Positions 10,346 through 19,926 are shown, counted from the first letter of the stretch. The stretch is 64,000 bases of DNA from Brevundimonas sp. EYE_349 (GCF_023147505.1 NZ_JAHXPB010000010.1:1-64000); one strand, 5' to 3'. A program made the numbers and translations. Notes: generated from the letters alone by a model not told the origin.

Positions 10346-11758
10346 TCACGCCGCCCCGGCCCACCGGGTCGATTGGGACGTCGCCTCGTCCGAGCGCAGC
10401 GCCCGCACGAAGTCGTCGCGCCAGATGCCGACATCGGTGGCGCACACCACCTCCATCAACGCCTGCCATTTGCGGATCCGCTCGGCCTTGGGCATGGTCA
10501 GGGCCTTCTGGATCGCGTCCGACAACTCCTCGCGGCTGTAGGGATTGACCAGCAGGGCCTCGCCCATCTGCTCGGCCGCGCCGGCGAAACGCGACAGGAT
10601 CAGCACGCCGGGATCGTCCGGGTTCTGGGCCGCCACATATTCCTTGGCCACTAGGTTCATGCCGTCACGCAACGGCGTGACCAGCCCGACCCGCGCCGCC
10701 CGGTAGATGCCGGCCAGCTGATCCCTGCGATACGTGCGGTTCAGATAGCGGATCGGCTGCCAATCCATGTCGGCGAAGGCGCCGTTGATCCGCCCCGCCA
10801 GGGCGTCCAGACGCGAGCGGATGTCCTGATAGCTGTCCACGTCGTCGCGCGAGATGGGCGTGACCTGCAGCAGAAAGACCTCTCCCCGCATCGAGGCGTT
10901 GTCGTGCAGAAACTGTTCATAGCCCAGCAGCCGTTCTTCCAGCCCCTTGGAATAGTCCAGCCGGTCCACCCCGACGATCATGGACCGGAACGCCGCCGAG
11001 GCCGCCATCCGGTCGTAGGTGCGCGCCCCCAGGGTCGAGTTGCGCGCCGCTAGGAAGCCGTCCACGTCTATGCCGATGGGGAAGACGCCGGTCTGGACCC
11101 GCCGCCCGAAACACTCCAGCCCGCCGTGGCCGAACAACTCGCCTTGCGGCTCAGACACCACATAGTCGGTGAAAAGGTCGCTCCATTCTCGGGTGTGGAA
11201 GCCGATCAGGTCGAAGTCGAACATCGATTCCACCAGCCGCCGATGGTGCGGCAGGGTCACCAGCAGCTGGCGCGCCGGCCAGGGCGTATGCAGGAAGAAG
11301 CCGATCCGGTTGCGGATGCCCAGGCGGCGCAGGTCCCGCGCCATCGGGATCATATGATAGTCGTGGACCCAGATGACGTCGTCTGGCTGGATCAGCGGCG
11401 CCAGCACCTCGGCGAAGCGGCGGTTCACACGCTCATAACCCTCGCCATACGACCGCTCGTACTGCGCCAGGTCGATGCGGTGGTGGAACAGCGGCCACAG
11501 GGTCTTGTTGGCGTAGCCGTTGTAATATTCGTCGACGTCCTGTGCCTCCAGATCGACCAGACCCACGGTCACGCCGGCGCGATCCTCGATCTTGACCTCG
11601 CCGGTCCAGTGGTCGACCGTCTCGCCGGACCAGCCGAACCACAGGCCGTCGTATTTTCGCAGGGCCGCGGACAGGGCCATGGCCAGGCCGCCGGCGGAAC
11701 CGGCGGCAGGGTCCGTCGGGGCGGACACCCGATTGGATACGACGATAAGTCGGCTCAT
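10346..11758 (-). CDS. otsA: Trehalose-6-phosphate synthase
   Basis: A GT20 glycosyltransferase joining UDP-glucose and glucose-6-phosphate to form trehalose-6-phosphate in the cytoplasm, the first step of the OtsAB osmoprotectant pathway. Family signatures are visible: 'VVSNRVSAP' and the 'GGLAMAL' loop at the N-terminus, 'WVHDYHMIPMARDLR', 'GFFLHTPWP', 'GVDRLDYSKGLEER' with the Arg/Lys pair that contacts donor phosphate, and 'LRDGMNLVAKEYVA'. The 470-residue length is normal. It is the last gene of the block otsB - GH15 - otsA, all on the minus strand, 43 bp after the hydrolase, so probably one transcript. Confidence 0.95.
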   Translation of the reverse strand: MSRLIVVSNRVSAPTDPAAGSAGGLAMALSAALRKYDGLWFGWSGETVDHWTGEVKIEDRAGVTVGLVDLEAQDVDEYYNGYANKTLWPLFHHRIDLAQYERSYGEGYERVNRRFAEVLAPLIQPDDVIWVHDYHMIPMARDLRRLGIRNRIGFFLHTPWPARQLLVTLPHHRRLVESMFDFDLIGFHTREWSDLFTDYVVSEPQGELFGHGGLECFGRRVQTGVFPIGIDVDGFLAARNSTLGARTYDRMAASAAFRSMIVGVDRLDYSKGLEERLLGYEQFLHDNASMRGEVFLLQVTPISRDDVDSYQDIRSRLDALAGRINGAFADMDWQPIRYLNRTYRRDQLAGIYRAARVGLVTPLRDGMNLVAKEYVAAQNPDDPGVLILSRFAGAAEQMGEALLVNPYSREELSDAIQKALTMPKAERIRKWQALMEVVCATDVGIWRDDFVRALRSDEATSQSTRWAGAA

Positions 11759-11801
11759 GATTCCACTTCGTTCGGCGGCCCCAGCCCCGGGGCCAGACAG
11801 T

Positions 11802-13586
11802 TCAACGCACGTCGGTCCAGGATCGGCTCAACAACACGGCACAATTGATGATGCCGACCAGCGAATAGGTTTGGGGGTAGTTGCCCCACAGTTCGCCGTC
11901 CTCGATGGAGATGTCCTCGCTGAGCAGGCCTGCGGCGGTGCGGCGGTTCAGCATCTCCTGGAAGATCGCGCGCGCCTCCTCGATCCGGCCGTTCTGGTGC
12001 AGGGCCTCGATGAACCAGAAGGTGCAGAAGTTGAAGGCCGTCTCCGGCTCGCCGAAGTCGTCAGGTTCGACGTAGCGGAACAGGTGGCTGCCCTTCTTCA
12101 GGTCGCGTTCGATGGCGTCGAAGGTGGCGACCTGGCGCGGATCGTGCGCCTCCAAGAAGCCCAGGTCGGTCATCTGCAACAGGGAGGCGTCCAGTTGTCG
12201 CCCGCCATAGCTGGCGGCGAACCGGCCCTCGTCGGGCAGATAGGCCTCGGCCTCGATCCGCTCGCGGATAAGACGCGCCCGTTCCCGCCACACCTCGGCC
12301 CGGTCCGGCAGGTTCAGATGGTCCGCCGCCTTGGCCAGACGGTCGCACGCGGCCCAGCACATGACCGAGGAATAGGTGTGGACCCGCGCAATGGTGCGGA
12401 ACTCCCACAGGCCGGCGTCGGTCTGGTCGTGCATGGCGAACGCCCGCTCGCCGACCTTCTCCAGCGCATGGAAATCCTCAATCGTGCCAGGGCGCAGCAG
12501 ACGCTGGTCGTAGAAGGCCTGAACCAGCGGAAGGACGATCTGTCCGTACACGTCATGCTGCAGATGCTCGTGGGCCTGATTGCCGATCCGCACCGGCTTC
12601 ATGCCGCGATAGCCCTCTACCGTCTCGACGATGCTCTCGCCGATGCCCGGCTCCAGACCCACGCCATAAACGGGCTGCACGTGGCCGCCGGCGGAATCGT
12701 CGACCAGATTCCTTAGATAGACGAGATAGTTCTCCAGGATGTCCACCGCGCCCAGGCGGTTCAGCGCTCGCACCGTGTAATAGGCGTCGCGGATCCAGCA
12801 GTAGCGATAGTCCCAGTTGCGTCCGCTCTCCTTGAACTCGGGCACCGAGGTCGTCATGGCCGCCACGATGGCTCCCGTCTCCTCGTAGGCGCAGAGTTTC
12901 AGCGTGATCGCCGCTCGGATCACCGCCTCCTGATAATCCAGCGGCAGATAGAGTTTGCGCACCCAGTCCTGCCAATAGGCGACCGTGCGATCCAGCGCCG
13001 CCTGGACCCCGTGGCCCACGTCCTGATCATAGCCCTCGTCCGGCCCCAGGAAGAAGGCGTGCGCGCGTTCCAGCCGGAACACCCGCTCCTCCAGAATATG
13101 CGACACCGGGCAATCGGTGGTCAGGCGGAACGTCACCTCGGCGCATTGATAGCGGATGTGGTTGGATCCGGACGTATGCGGGGCCGGCCGCGCGCCCCAG
13201 TCGGTCGAAGGCCTCAGGCGCACGCGAATGCGCGGCGTCCCAGACAGCGGCCGCACAATGCGCGCGAACGCCAAGGGCCGATAGGTGCGCGAATGTTTCG
13301 GATGGCGGGGCGCGAAGTCGATGATCTCGCACGACGCCCCGTCCTCAGCCGTCATCACCGTGCGCAGAACCGGCGTGTTGCGGACATAGGCCTGTTTGAT
13401 CGACGTCATGCCGTCCATCTCGACCGACCAGAAACCGTGATCGGGGCTCGATCCATCCATCAGGGCCGAGAAGACGGGATCGCCGTCAACGCGCGGCGCG
13501 CAGGCCCAGACGAACCGGCCCTGACGGTCGATCAGGGCGCTAACCGCGCAGTTGCCGATGGGAAAGAGGTCCAGATTGGGCGTCAT
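11802..13586 (-). CDS. Glycoside hydrolase family 15 protein (trehalase or glucoamylase type)
   Basis: Inverting alpha-glucosidase of the GH15 family; cleaves terminal glucose from maltodextrin or, in the bacterial trehalase branch, splits trehalose. An N-terminal beta-sandwich (about residues 1-240) precedes the (alpha/alpha)6 barrel, which has 'GRNWDYRYCWIRDAYYTVRAL' as its signature and 'RGMKPVRIGNQAHEHLQHDVYG' as in mycobacterial-type GH15 trehalases. It is sandwiched between otsB and otsA, so trehalose turnover is the most likely role. The ATG at 13586 is chosen over an upstream TTG because it starts 4 nt after the otsB stop and leads directly into 'NLDLFPIGNCAVSALID'. No signal peptide, so cytoplasmic. 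Confidence 0.9.
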   Translation of the reverse strand: MTPNLDLFPIGNCAVSALIDRQGRFVWACAPRVDGDPVFSALMDGSSPDHGFWSVEMDGMTSIKQAYVRNTPVLRTVMTAEDGASCEIIDFAPRHPKHSRTYRPLAFARIVRPLSGTPRIRVRLRPSTDWGARPAPHTSGSNHIRYQCAEVTFRLTTDCPVSHILEERVFRLERAHAFFLGPDEGYDQDVGHGVQAALDRTVAYWQDWVRKLYLPLDYQEAVIRAAITLKLCAYEETGAIVAAMTTSVPEFKESGRNWDYRYCWIRDAYYTVRALNRLGAVDILENYLVYLRNLVDDSAGGHVQPVYGVGLEPGIGESIVETVEGYRGMKPVRIGNQAHEHLQHDVYGQIVLPLVQAFYDQRLLRPGTIEDFHALEKVGERAFAMHDQTDAGLWEFRTIARVHTYSSVMCWAACDRLAKAADHLNLPDRAEVWRERARLIRERIEAEAYLPDEGRFAASYGGRQLDASLLQMTDLGFLEAHDPRQVATFDAIERDLKKGSHLFRYVEPDDFGEPETAFNFCTFWFIEALHQNGRIEEARAIFQEMLNRRTAAGLLSEDISIEDGELWGNYPQTYSLVGIINCAVLLSRSWTDVR

Positions 13587-13590
13587 CGGT

Positions 13591-14349
13591 TCAGGCCTTT
13601 GCAACGGCTTCGAGCCAGGTCAGGACATCGTCCACGTCGTTCAGGCGGTATCGCGCCGCCGTTTCTCGTTCGGAGCCGACCAGGACGCCGTAACCGCCCA
13701 AAGCGGCGGCGGCCTGAAACCCGTATTCGTCGGTCAGGTCGTCGCCCAGCATGACGGGTACGCCGTTCTTGAACGGCGTCTCCTGCATGAAGGCGGCGAC
13801 GGCGGTGCCCTTGTCGGCGCCGGGCGTCTTCAGCTCCAGCACCATATGGCCGGGTTGGCAGCTCAGACCGGTCTGGTCCGCCAAATCCTGCGCCAGCGCC
13901 TGGGCGGCCCCAGCCGCGTCGGGGGCCATGCGGTAATGCAGACCGGCCGACACGCCCTTGTCTTCAACGATCACGCCGGGGCGGTCGGCGGCGAATATCT
14001 TGAAGGCCGCCAGGGCGCGGGCCACGCCCGCGTGGGCGGCAAGGCGCTGGATCGACCCGTCCTTCAAACGTCGCTCAAGACCATGGACGCCGGAGCCGGA
14101 CATCAGGGCGTTGTCGGAAATCCGGTCGATCTCGGCGATGGTGCGGCCGCTGACGATGGCGACCCGTCCGGCCAGACGCGCCTCGACCGCCTTCAGCGCC
14201 GCCGTGCGGCGCGCAACCGGCCCCACGGCGTCGGGGGTCGGGGCCATCGGCGCCAGCACTCCGTCCATGTCCAGAAACAGTGAAATCCCGTCGGCGACGA
14301 CAGGCGGGCGCGCAAGCAACAGTTCGGCGGCTCCGGCGTGAGACGGCAT
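13591..14349 (-). CDS. otsB: Trehalose-6-phosphate phosphatase
   Basis: A HAD-superfamily phosphatase that releases trehalose from trehalose-6-phosphate. Motif I is 'LFLDMDGVLAP' with both nucleophile and acid/base Asp (about residues 26-36). Motif II lies in 'VAIVSGRTIAEIDRI' and the metal-binding motif IV is 'MLGDDLTDEYGF'. The 252-residue length is standard. It is the first gene of the trehalose block; GH15 starts 4 nt after its stop. The 174 bp upstream, shared with the divergent isomerase gene, should carry its promoter. Having the phosphatase first and the synthase last is a less common order. Confidence 0.94.
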   Translation of the reverse strand: MPSHAGAAELLLARPPVVADGISLFLDMDGVLAPMAPTPDAVGPVARRTAALKAVEARLAGRVAIVSGRTIAEIDRISDNALMSGSGVHGLERRLKDGSIQRLAAHAGVARALAAFKIFAADRPGVIVEDKGVSAGLHYRMAPDAAGAAQALAQDLADQTGLSCQPGHMVLELKTPGADKGTAVAAFMQETPFKNGVPVMLGDDLTDEYGFQAAAALGGYGVLVGSERETAARYRLNDVDDVLTWLEAVAKA

Positions 14350-14523
14350 GGATCGTAAGGCTCTTGTTCAACTTCCCCAGCGACGACAACGCGCAAGCGC
14401 GGCAAAGGTTGACCCGAAACCGACAAAGTCGTCTGAAAAGGAAACGCCGCACCATCCCGCGCAACCGTCGCGCGGCGCGCGTCTCGACAATAAGGAGAGC
14501 CCGGTTGCGGGCCGCTGGGATCA

Positions 14524-15516
14524 ATGACCGAGATCACGTCTTCCACCCCGCAGGACATCGCCGCCATGACCGACCGCGCCCGAGAGGTCGTGCGGTTGAA
14601 CATAGAGGCGCTGGAGGCGTTGGAACGCTCCATCGACGTCTCCCTGGCGCGCGCCGTGGATGTGATCATGAGCCGACCGGGGTATGTCGTGGTGACGGGC
14701 ATGGGCAAGTCAGGCCACATCGGGGGCAAGATCGCCGCCACCCTGGCCTCCACCGGCACCAACGCCTTCTTCGTTCACCCGGCGGAAATGAGCCACGGCG
14801 ACCTGGGGATGCTGCGCCCGGACGTGACGCTTCTGGCCATCTCCAACTCGGGCGAGAGCCGCGAACTGCGCGATCCCCTGATCTATTGCCAGCGCAACAA
14901 CATTCCGGTCATCGCCATCACCCAGCGGCCGGCCAGCTTTCTGGGCCGCAACGCCGCCGTCTGCCTGACGATGCCCAGCGTCGCCGAGGCCTGCCCCAAC
15001 GGTCTTGCGCCCACAACCTCGACCTTGATGACCCTGGCGCTGGGCGACGCCCTGGCCATGGTCTTGATGGATCGTCGCCAGTTCACGGCGATGGACTTCG
15101 GCCTGCACCACCCCGGCGGCGCCCTGGGCATGAGCCTGCAGAGCGTGCGCGAATGGATGGGCGACAACGCCGCCGTGCCAGCCAGCGTACCGCTGAACGC
15201 CGATTTCGGAGAGGTCGTCTCGGCCATCACCGAGGGTCGCAAGGGCGCCGTGGCGGTGCTGGACGAGACGGGCGCCCTGGCCGGGATCGTCACCGACGGC
15301 GACCTGCGTCGCGCCTTCCAGCGTGACACCACCAATCTGAAGGCGTCCGACATCATGGGCGCCAATCCGATCACCGTCGAGCCGGACGCCCGGATGAGCG
15401 ACGTCGTCGATCTGCTGACGGCCAACAAGATCGCCAACCTGTTCGTGGTCGAGGACGGCCGGCCCACGGCCATCGTCCATATCGCCGAACTGATGCAGGC
15501 TGGTTACGTCGCCTGA
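14524..15516 (+). CDS. kdsD: Arabinose-5-phosphate isomerase (KpsF/GutQ family)
   Basis: Interconverts ribulose-5-phosphate and arabinose-5-phosphate, the precursor of KDO for lipopolysaccharide and some capsules. The N-terminal SIS sugar-isomerase domain (about residues 35-180) has 'VVTGMGKSGHIGGKIAATLA', the catalytic 'HPAEMSHGDLGML' and 'ISNSGESRELR'. Two CBS domains follow at about 205-265 and 275-328. The 330-residue length is typical. It opens a plus-strand group with a glycosyltransferase (2 bp gap) and a polysaccharide-export lipoprotein, consistent with envelope polysaccharide synthesis. KdsD and KpsF paralogues cannot be told apart by sequence alone here. Confidence 0.9.
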   Translation: MTEITSSTPQDIAAMTDRAREVVRLNIEALEALERSIDVSLARAVDVIMSRPGYVVVTGMGKSGHIGGKIAATLASTGTNAFFVHPAEMSHGDLGMLRPDVTLLAISNSGESRELRDPLIYCQRNNIPVIAITQRPASFLGRNAAVCLTMPSVAEACPNGLAPTTSTLMTLALGDALAMVLMDRRQFTAMDFGLHHPGGALGMSLQSVREWMGDNAAVPASVPLNADFGEVVSAITEGRKGAVAVLDETGALAGIVTDGDLRRAFQRDTTNLKASDIMGANPITVEPDARMSDVVDLLTANKIANLFVVEDGRPTAIVHIAELMQAGYVA

Positions 15517-15518
15517 CC

Positions 15519-16805
15519 ATGCGTATCCTTTATGACGCCAGCCGGCTGATGAGCCGGGCCGACCGCTCCGCGCCGACCGGCGTGGACCGGGTCTGTCTGG
15601 CCTATGCGGAATGGCTGTTGACGACGCCGGGCGTAATCGTCCTGCCTGTGCGCGGGCGAAAGAACCGGCTGGTGCCGGTCGATCCCGCCTGGTTCGGCCG
15701 TTTCATCGCCGACCTTCGCAGCCGCTGGAACGGCGCGGCCTCCACCGCCGGCGACCGCGCCCACGAAGCGCGGCTGCTACAGGCGCTGACGGCGTCGGCG
15801 CGTCCCGCCGCCTCGGTGATCGGCGCCCCGCCCGCGCCGGTTCAGGACAAGCCGGCCGACAAGGCGCGGGTGTTCAAGCAGTTCTTCCGGTCGAAGCACG
15901 CCACGCCCCTGCCTGACGCGGATCTCTATCTGAATGTCGGCCACACCACCCTGCACGAGCCGACAGCACTGAGGGATCTGGAGGCGGCCGGCATCGAACG
16001 GGTCGTGTTGATCCACGACCTGATCCCCATCACCCATCCCGAGTTCTGCCGACCGGGCGATGGCGACAAACATCACGCCCGCGTCGCCAACACCCTGCGC
16101 CACGCCAGCCGGATCATCGTCAACTCGGCCTATACGGGCGACGAACTGCGCGCCTTCGCCCAGAGCGAAGGTCTGCCACAGCCCCCGATCCACGTCGCCC
16201 ACCTGGGTCTGGAGCCCGCCTTCGCCGCCGGCGAAGCGGTCGCCGCGCCGCGCCCCTATTTCGTTCATGTCGGCACTATCGAGGCGCGCAAGAACCTAGC
16301 CCTTCTGCTGACCCTGTGGCGGCGGCTGGAGGAACGGCTGGGCGCGCGCACGCCTTCGCTGGTTCTGGTCGGCCGCTACGGCTGGGAGAACGAGGCCGTT
16401 CTGGATCACCTGCAACGCTCGCCCAATCTGCAGGGCGTGGTCCACCAGGCGTCCAACCTGTCGGACGCGGCGCTGGCCCGTCTGATGCGCGGCGCGCGGG
16501 CGGTCCTGGCGCCTTCCTCCGTGGAGGGGTTCGACCTGCCGGCGGTCGAGGCCTGCGCCATGGGGTTGCGGTTGATCGCCTCGGACATTCCGCCCCACCG
16601 CGAGCTGACGCCCGGCGCCGAACTGATCGACCCGCTGGACGGCCTGGGCTGGCTGGACGCCATCGAAAGAGCGACCTTGGCGACATCCGCAGTTCCATCG
16701 AACGCCTACGCCGCGCCCGACTGGGCCGGACATTTCCGCATCGTGGCGGAAGCCATCGGTCTTGATCGTGCTTCGCCTCTGGCGAGCGCGACCAAAGGCT
16801 TGTAA
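15519..16805 (+). CDS. Group 1 glycosyltransferase (GT4 type)
   Basis: A cytoplasmic or membrane-associated sugar transferase with the GT-B fold. The N-terminal half includes 'IERVVLIHDLIPITHPEF' and 'SRIIVNSAYTGDELRAFA'. The C-terminal nucleotide-sugar domain has 'YFVHVGTIEARKNLALLL', 'LVLVGRYGWENEAV' and the E-x7-E style 'LAPSSVEGFDLPAVEACAMG'. The acceptor and donor sugars cannot be read from sequence. It starts 2 bp after the KdsD-type gene and is followed 30 bp later by the export lipoprotein, so a joint role in an exported polysaccharide is likely. Length 428 residues. Confidence 0.88.
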   Translation: MRILYDASRLMSRADRSAPTGVDRVCLAYAEWLLTTPGVIVLPVRGRKNRLVPVDPAWFGRFIADLRSRWNGAASTAGDRAHEARLLQALTASARPAASVIGAPPAPVQDKPADKARVFKQFFRSKHATPLPDADLYLNVGHTTLHEPTALRDLEAAGIERVVLIHDLIPITHPEFCRPGDGDKHHARVANTLRHASRIIVNSAYTGDELRAFAQSEGLPQPPIHVAHLGLEPAFAAGEAVAAPRPYFVHVGTIEARKNLALLLTLWRRLEERLGARTPSLVLVGRYGWENEAVLDHLQRSPNLQGVVHQASNLSDAALARLMRGARAVLAPSSVEGFDLPAVEACAMGLRLIASDIPPHRELTPGAELIDPLDGLGWLDAIERATLATSAVPSNAYAAPDWAGHFRIVAEAIGLDRASPLASATKGL

Positions 16806-16835
16806 TCAATCCGCGAACAAGGGCTATCCAGCTTC

Positions 16836-18005
16836 ATGACGCGCACCATTCTGCCGCTTGCCATCGTCGCCATCCTGGGCGGCTGCTCCACCCTGCCGCG
16901 CGACGGGCCGTCCGGCGCCTCGGTCGACGCCGGGGCCACCACCGCCTCAGCTTTGGGCAGCTACGCCCTTGTGCCGCTGACCTATGAAGTCACAGAGCGG
17001 ATGAAGCAGGTGCCGCCGCAGTTCTTCGGCACACTGGCGGCCGGTTCCAGCGACCAGCCCGCCGATGTGATCGGCGAAGGCGACACCCTGGCCATCTCGA
17101 TCTTCGATCCGTCCGGTTCGCTGTTCGGCGGAACCCTAGGGGCCGGCTCGTCGTCCGGCCGCAACGCCGCGACCATGTCCGGCGGCAATCAGGCCCTGCC
17201 GGGCGCCACGGTGGATCGCACGGGCTCGGTGACCATTCCCTTCGGCGGCCAGGTTCGGGTCCAGGGCCTGACCTCGACCCAGGCGGCGGCCGCCATCCGC
17301 CGCGCCCTGGTCGGCAAGGTCGCCAATCCCCAGGTGCTGGTCTCCATCGCCGGCAATGCGTCGAACACTGTCAATGTGCTGGGCGACGTGCGCCAGCCGG
17401 GTCGCGCGCCGCTGGGCGTCAACAGCGACCGGATTCTGGACGTCATCGCGGCGGCCGGCGGCTCGGCCCGCACCACCGACGACCTGACCATCTCGATCCA
17501 GCGCGGCGGCCAGACCTATACCGCCCCCCTGTCGGCGGTGACGACCGAGTTCGGCGAGAACGTCCGCCTGCAGCGCGGCGACGTGATCAATGTCCAGTAC
17601 AAGCCCCGCCGCTTCTCCACCTTCGGCGCCCTGAACGCTGTGGCCCAGGTGGACATGCCGGCCGGCCCCATGACCCTGACCGGCGCCATGTCCAAGGTAG
17701 GCGGCCTGAATACGGCGACGGCGAACGCCCGCCGCGTTCTGATTTTCCGCTTCGAGCGCCCCGAGGTGGCCCAGGCCCTGGGCATCACTCAACCCGCCAC
17801 CCCGCGCGGCGTGCCCGTGGTCTATGAGCTGAACTTCAACGACGCCGCCAACGTCTTCGCCGCCACCAACATGCAGGTCATGCCCGAGGACGTGATCTAT
17901 GTGCCGCTGGCCGGCGCAGCGGAGGCGCGCAAGTTCTTCGAGTTCGTGCAGAGCGTGACGCGCGTCGTCTATGACGTGTCGGTGACCAGCACGCTGAACC
18001 GCTGA
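16836..18005 (+). CDS. Polysaccharide export lipoprotein (Wza-type)
   Basis: An outer-membrane auxiliary protein that forms the exit channel for capsule or exopolysaccharide. Signal peptide with lipobox 'ILGGC' (Cys at about residue 16). The poly-export domain begins 'DVIGEGDTLAISIFDP' and continues with 'GSVTIPFGGQVRVQGLTSTQ', followed by SLBB-like repeats ('VLGDVRQPGRAPLG', 'MSKVGGLNTATANARRVLIF') and a C-terminal amphipathic region. At 389 residues it is within the usual range. It follows a glycosyltransferase and KdsD, which supports an envelope polysaccharide locus; a Wzc-type kinase and a polymerase are not in this window. Confidence 0.9.
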   Translation: MTRTILPLAIVAILGGCSTLPRDGPSGASVDAGATTASALGSYALVPLTYEVTERMKQVPPQFFGTLAAGSSDQPADVIGEGDTLAISIFDPSGSLFGGTLGAGSSSGRNAATMSGGNQALPGATVDRTGSVTIPFGGQVRVQGLTSTQAAAAIRRALVGKVANPQVLVSIAGNASNTVNVLGDVRQPGRAPLGVNSDRILDVIAAAGGSARTTDDLTISIQRGGQTYTAPLSAVTTEFGENVRLQRGDVINVQYKPRRFSTFGALNAVAQVDMPAGPMTLTGAMSKVGGLNTATANARRVLIFRFERPEVAQALGITQPATPRGVPVVYELNFNDAANVFAATNMQVMPEDVIYVPLAGAAEARKFFEFVQSVTRVVYDVSVTSTLNR

Positions 18006-18009
18006 CGTC

Positions 18010-18585
18010 ATGGTCGGCGGCCGGTCGTTGATCCCGGGCCTGTTTCGACGCCGGCCCGTCGTCGCCTCCGCCGCCGATGCGGTCGATCCGTTCGACCGGC
18101 CCGACGACGCGACGCCGGCCGAACCCGACCCGCTCAGCCTGGCGCTGGACGAGATCGAGGCCGGCGCCCTGGCCCTCTATGCGGCGGCGGGTTTGCCGAC
18201 CCAGGCCGGCCATTACCGGCGCGGCCCCGACGGCGACGACTGGACCTTCGTCGCCGCGACCTTGACGCCGCAGGAACGGTTCGCCCTGGCGCTGGCGCAT
18301 CCGCCGGAACAGGGCTGGCGCTTCGCCCAGCTGCAGGATCTGGGCGCCCGTTCCGAGCGCGAGGATCTGCGCGCCGCGTCTCGACTGCTGGGCGACATCG
18401 CCCGCCTCAGGGCCTCACGCCGCGAAGTTCTGACGCAGGACCACCTGCTGACGGCGATGGAGCTGGGCGCCGCCTGGCGGGCCCTGCGCGATTCCAAAGC
18501 CTTCGACGCTTCACGCCTGACCTTGTCCGCGCCCGAAGCCGCGCCGCCCGCCGTCGCACACGACAAGCGACGCAAGCCGCGATAA
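18010..18585 (+). CDS. Hypothetical protein downstream of the export lipoprotein, 191 aa
   Basis: I do not recognise this family. The protein has a basic N-terminus 'LIPGLFRRRP', a Pro/Asp-rich linker, then a mostly helical middle with 'ALDEIEAGALALYAAAGL', 'LTPQERFALALAHPPEQGW' and 'TAMELGAAWRALRDSKAF', and a basic tail. No signal peptide or membrane helix. It begins 4 bp after the stop of the Wza-type gene, so it is co-transcribed and may serve the same polysaccharide locus, but nothing in its sequence shows how. Confidence 0.65.
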   Translation: MVGGRSLIPGLFRRRPVVASAADAVDPFDRPDDATPAEPDPLSLALDEIEAGALALYAAAGLPTQAGHYRRGPDGDDWTFVAATLTPQERFALALAHPPEQGWRFAQLQDLGARSEREDLRAASRLLGDIARLRASRREVLTQDHLLTAMELGAAWRALRDSKAFDASRLTLSAPEAAPPAVAHDKRRKPR

Positions 18586-18621
18586 GGACGCCGCCTCCCC
18601 CAAGATCAGGTTCCGTCATCC

Positions 18622-19023
18622 ATGTCCGACACCCCCGAACAGCCGCCAGAATACCAGCCGGTCGGCCGCATCATCGCCATGCCGGCCGACACCAATCCCG
18701 AGGGTGACATCTTCGGCGGCTGGCTGCTGGCGCAGATGGACGTGGCGGGAGCGACCCCGGCGTTCGAACTGGCCTGCGGTCGGTGCGCCACCGTGGCCTT
18801 GGACGGCATGGTCTTTCATCAGCCCGTCTCGGTCGGCGACGAGGTCAGCATCTACGCCCACGTCATCGGCTCGGGCCGCACCTCGATCCGCGTCCAGGTT
18901 GAGGCGTGGAAGCGCGCCCGGGGCCAGCCCCAGGCCGCCTCGGTGCGCGTGACCCAGGGCGTCTTCACCTATGTCGCCATCGACGAAAACCGCAAACCCC
19001 GTCCCCTGCCCGGCAAGGCCTGA
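18622..19023 (+). CDS. Acyl-CoA thioesterase, hotdog fold (YciA-type)
   Basis: Hydrolyses acyl-CoA thioesters in the cytoplasm. A single hotdog domain spans the 133 residues, with the family hallmark '[16 protein letters not shown]' (active-site Asp at about residue 31) and '[20 protein letters not shown]'. Size and motif place it with the YciA/BACH group of hexameric thioesterases. It sits between the polysaccharide genes and def, with gaps of about 36 and 67 bp. Confidence 0.9.
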   Translation: MSDTPEQPPEYQPVGRIIAMPADTNPEGDIFGGWLLAQMDVAGATPAFELACGRCATVALDGMVFHQPVSVGDEVSIYAHVIGSGRTSIRVQVEAWKRARGQPQAASVRVTQGVFTYVAIDENRKPRPLPGKA

Positions 19024-19090
19024 GGCGCCAAGTCCGACCGCGACGCTCGGAAATCTTGACCTGACGCCGGGGCGGGCCTACCTCCCCGGC

Positions 19091-19666
19091 ATGGCCATCC
19101 GTCGCATCCTCACCATCGACAACGCCGCCGATCTGGCGATCCTGAAACAGGTTTCAAAGCCCGTCGCGGCGGTGGACGACGCCGTCCGCGCCCTGATGGA
19201 CGACATGCTGGAGACCATGTACGACGCGCCCGGCATCGGCCTGGCCGCCGTGCAGGTCGGCGCACTGGACCGGGTCATCGTCATGGACCTGGGCGACAAG
19301 GACGGCGTGGTCTGCGAGACCGAGGAAGAGGCCGCCGAAAACGCCGAAGCGCGCAAGAACCCGCGTTTCTTCGCCAATCCCGAAATCCTGTGGACCTCGG
19401 ACGACCTCTACACCTACGAGGAAGGCTGCCTGTCGATCCCGGAGTATTTCGACAAGGTGGAACGCCCCGCCCGCGTCCGCATTCGCTATCTGAACCGTGA
19501 CGGTCAGTCGGTGGAGGAGGAGGCCGAGGGTCTCTACGCCGTCTGCATCCAGCACGAAATGGACCATTTGAACGGCGTGCTCTTCATCGACCACCTGTCT
19601 CGGCTGAAGCGGGAACGCGCCGTGACCAAGGTCAAGAAGGCCGCCAAGGACAGGATCGCCGCCTGA
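19091..19666 (+). CDS. def: Peptide deformylase
   Basis: Removes the formyl group from the N-terminal methionine of new proteins; an iron/zinc metalloenzyme. All three family motifs are present: '[10 protein letters not shown]' (motif I), '[10 protein letters not shown]' (motif II, metal-binding Cys) and 'QHEMDHLNG' (motif III, HExxH). The insertion between motif I and II, about 25 residues rich in Glu/Ala, is longer than in E. coli. The ATG at 19091, not an upstream in-frame codon, gives the standard '[11 protein letters not shown]' start and a 191-residue protein. It heads the group def - small membrane protein - fmt - truA, with overlapping stop/start signals. Confidence 0.95.
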   Translation: MAIRRILTIDNAADLAILKQVSKPVAAVDDAVRALMDDMLETMYDAPGIGLAAVQVGALDRVIVMDLGDKDGVVCETEEEAAENAEARKNPRFFANPEILWTSDDLYTYEEGCLSIPEYFDKVERPARVRIRYLNRDGQSVEEEAEGLYAVCIQHEMDHLNGVLFIDHLSRLKRERAVTKVKKAAKDRIAA

Positions 19667-19908
19667 TGAAACGCCAAGCCCGCCCGCCGCTCCGCAGGGG
19701 TCAGTCGCTGGTCATCGACACCGAGGGCCGCCGCCGTCTGACCCGCAGCCAGAAGGTCGGCGTCGCCGGCGTGGCCACCCTGGCGGGCGTCGCCCTGATC
19801 GGCGTGGTCGCGGGCCTGCTGCTGGATCGTCTGCTCGACTTCGACGACGCGCTGGACGCGGGCGGCGAGTGGGACGAGGGCGGCGGCGTCTTCACCCGCT
19901 GGCAGTAA
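19666..19908 (+). CDS. Small single-helix membrane protein between def and fmt
   Basis: An unrecognised 80-residue protein: basic N-terminus with several Arg/Lys, one membrane helix at about residues 37-57 ('GVATLAGVALIGVVAGLLLD'), then an acidic Asp/Glu/Gly-rich tail. The ATG overlaps the def stop (TGATG), and fmt begins 18 bp after its stop, so it is translated with two N-terminal-formylation genes. Nothing shows that it takes part in that process. Confidence 0.7.
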   Translation: MKRQARPPLRRGQSLVIDTEGRRRLTRSQKVGVAGVATLAGVALIGVVAGLLLDRLLDFDDALDAGGEWDEGGGVFTRWQ

Positions 19909-19926
19909 ACCTCTAAAGGCGTGCCC

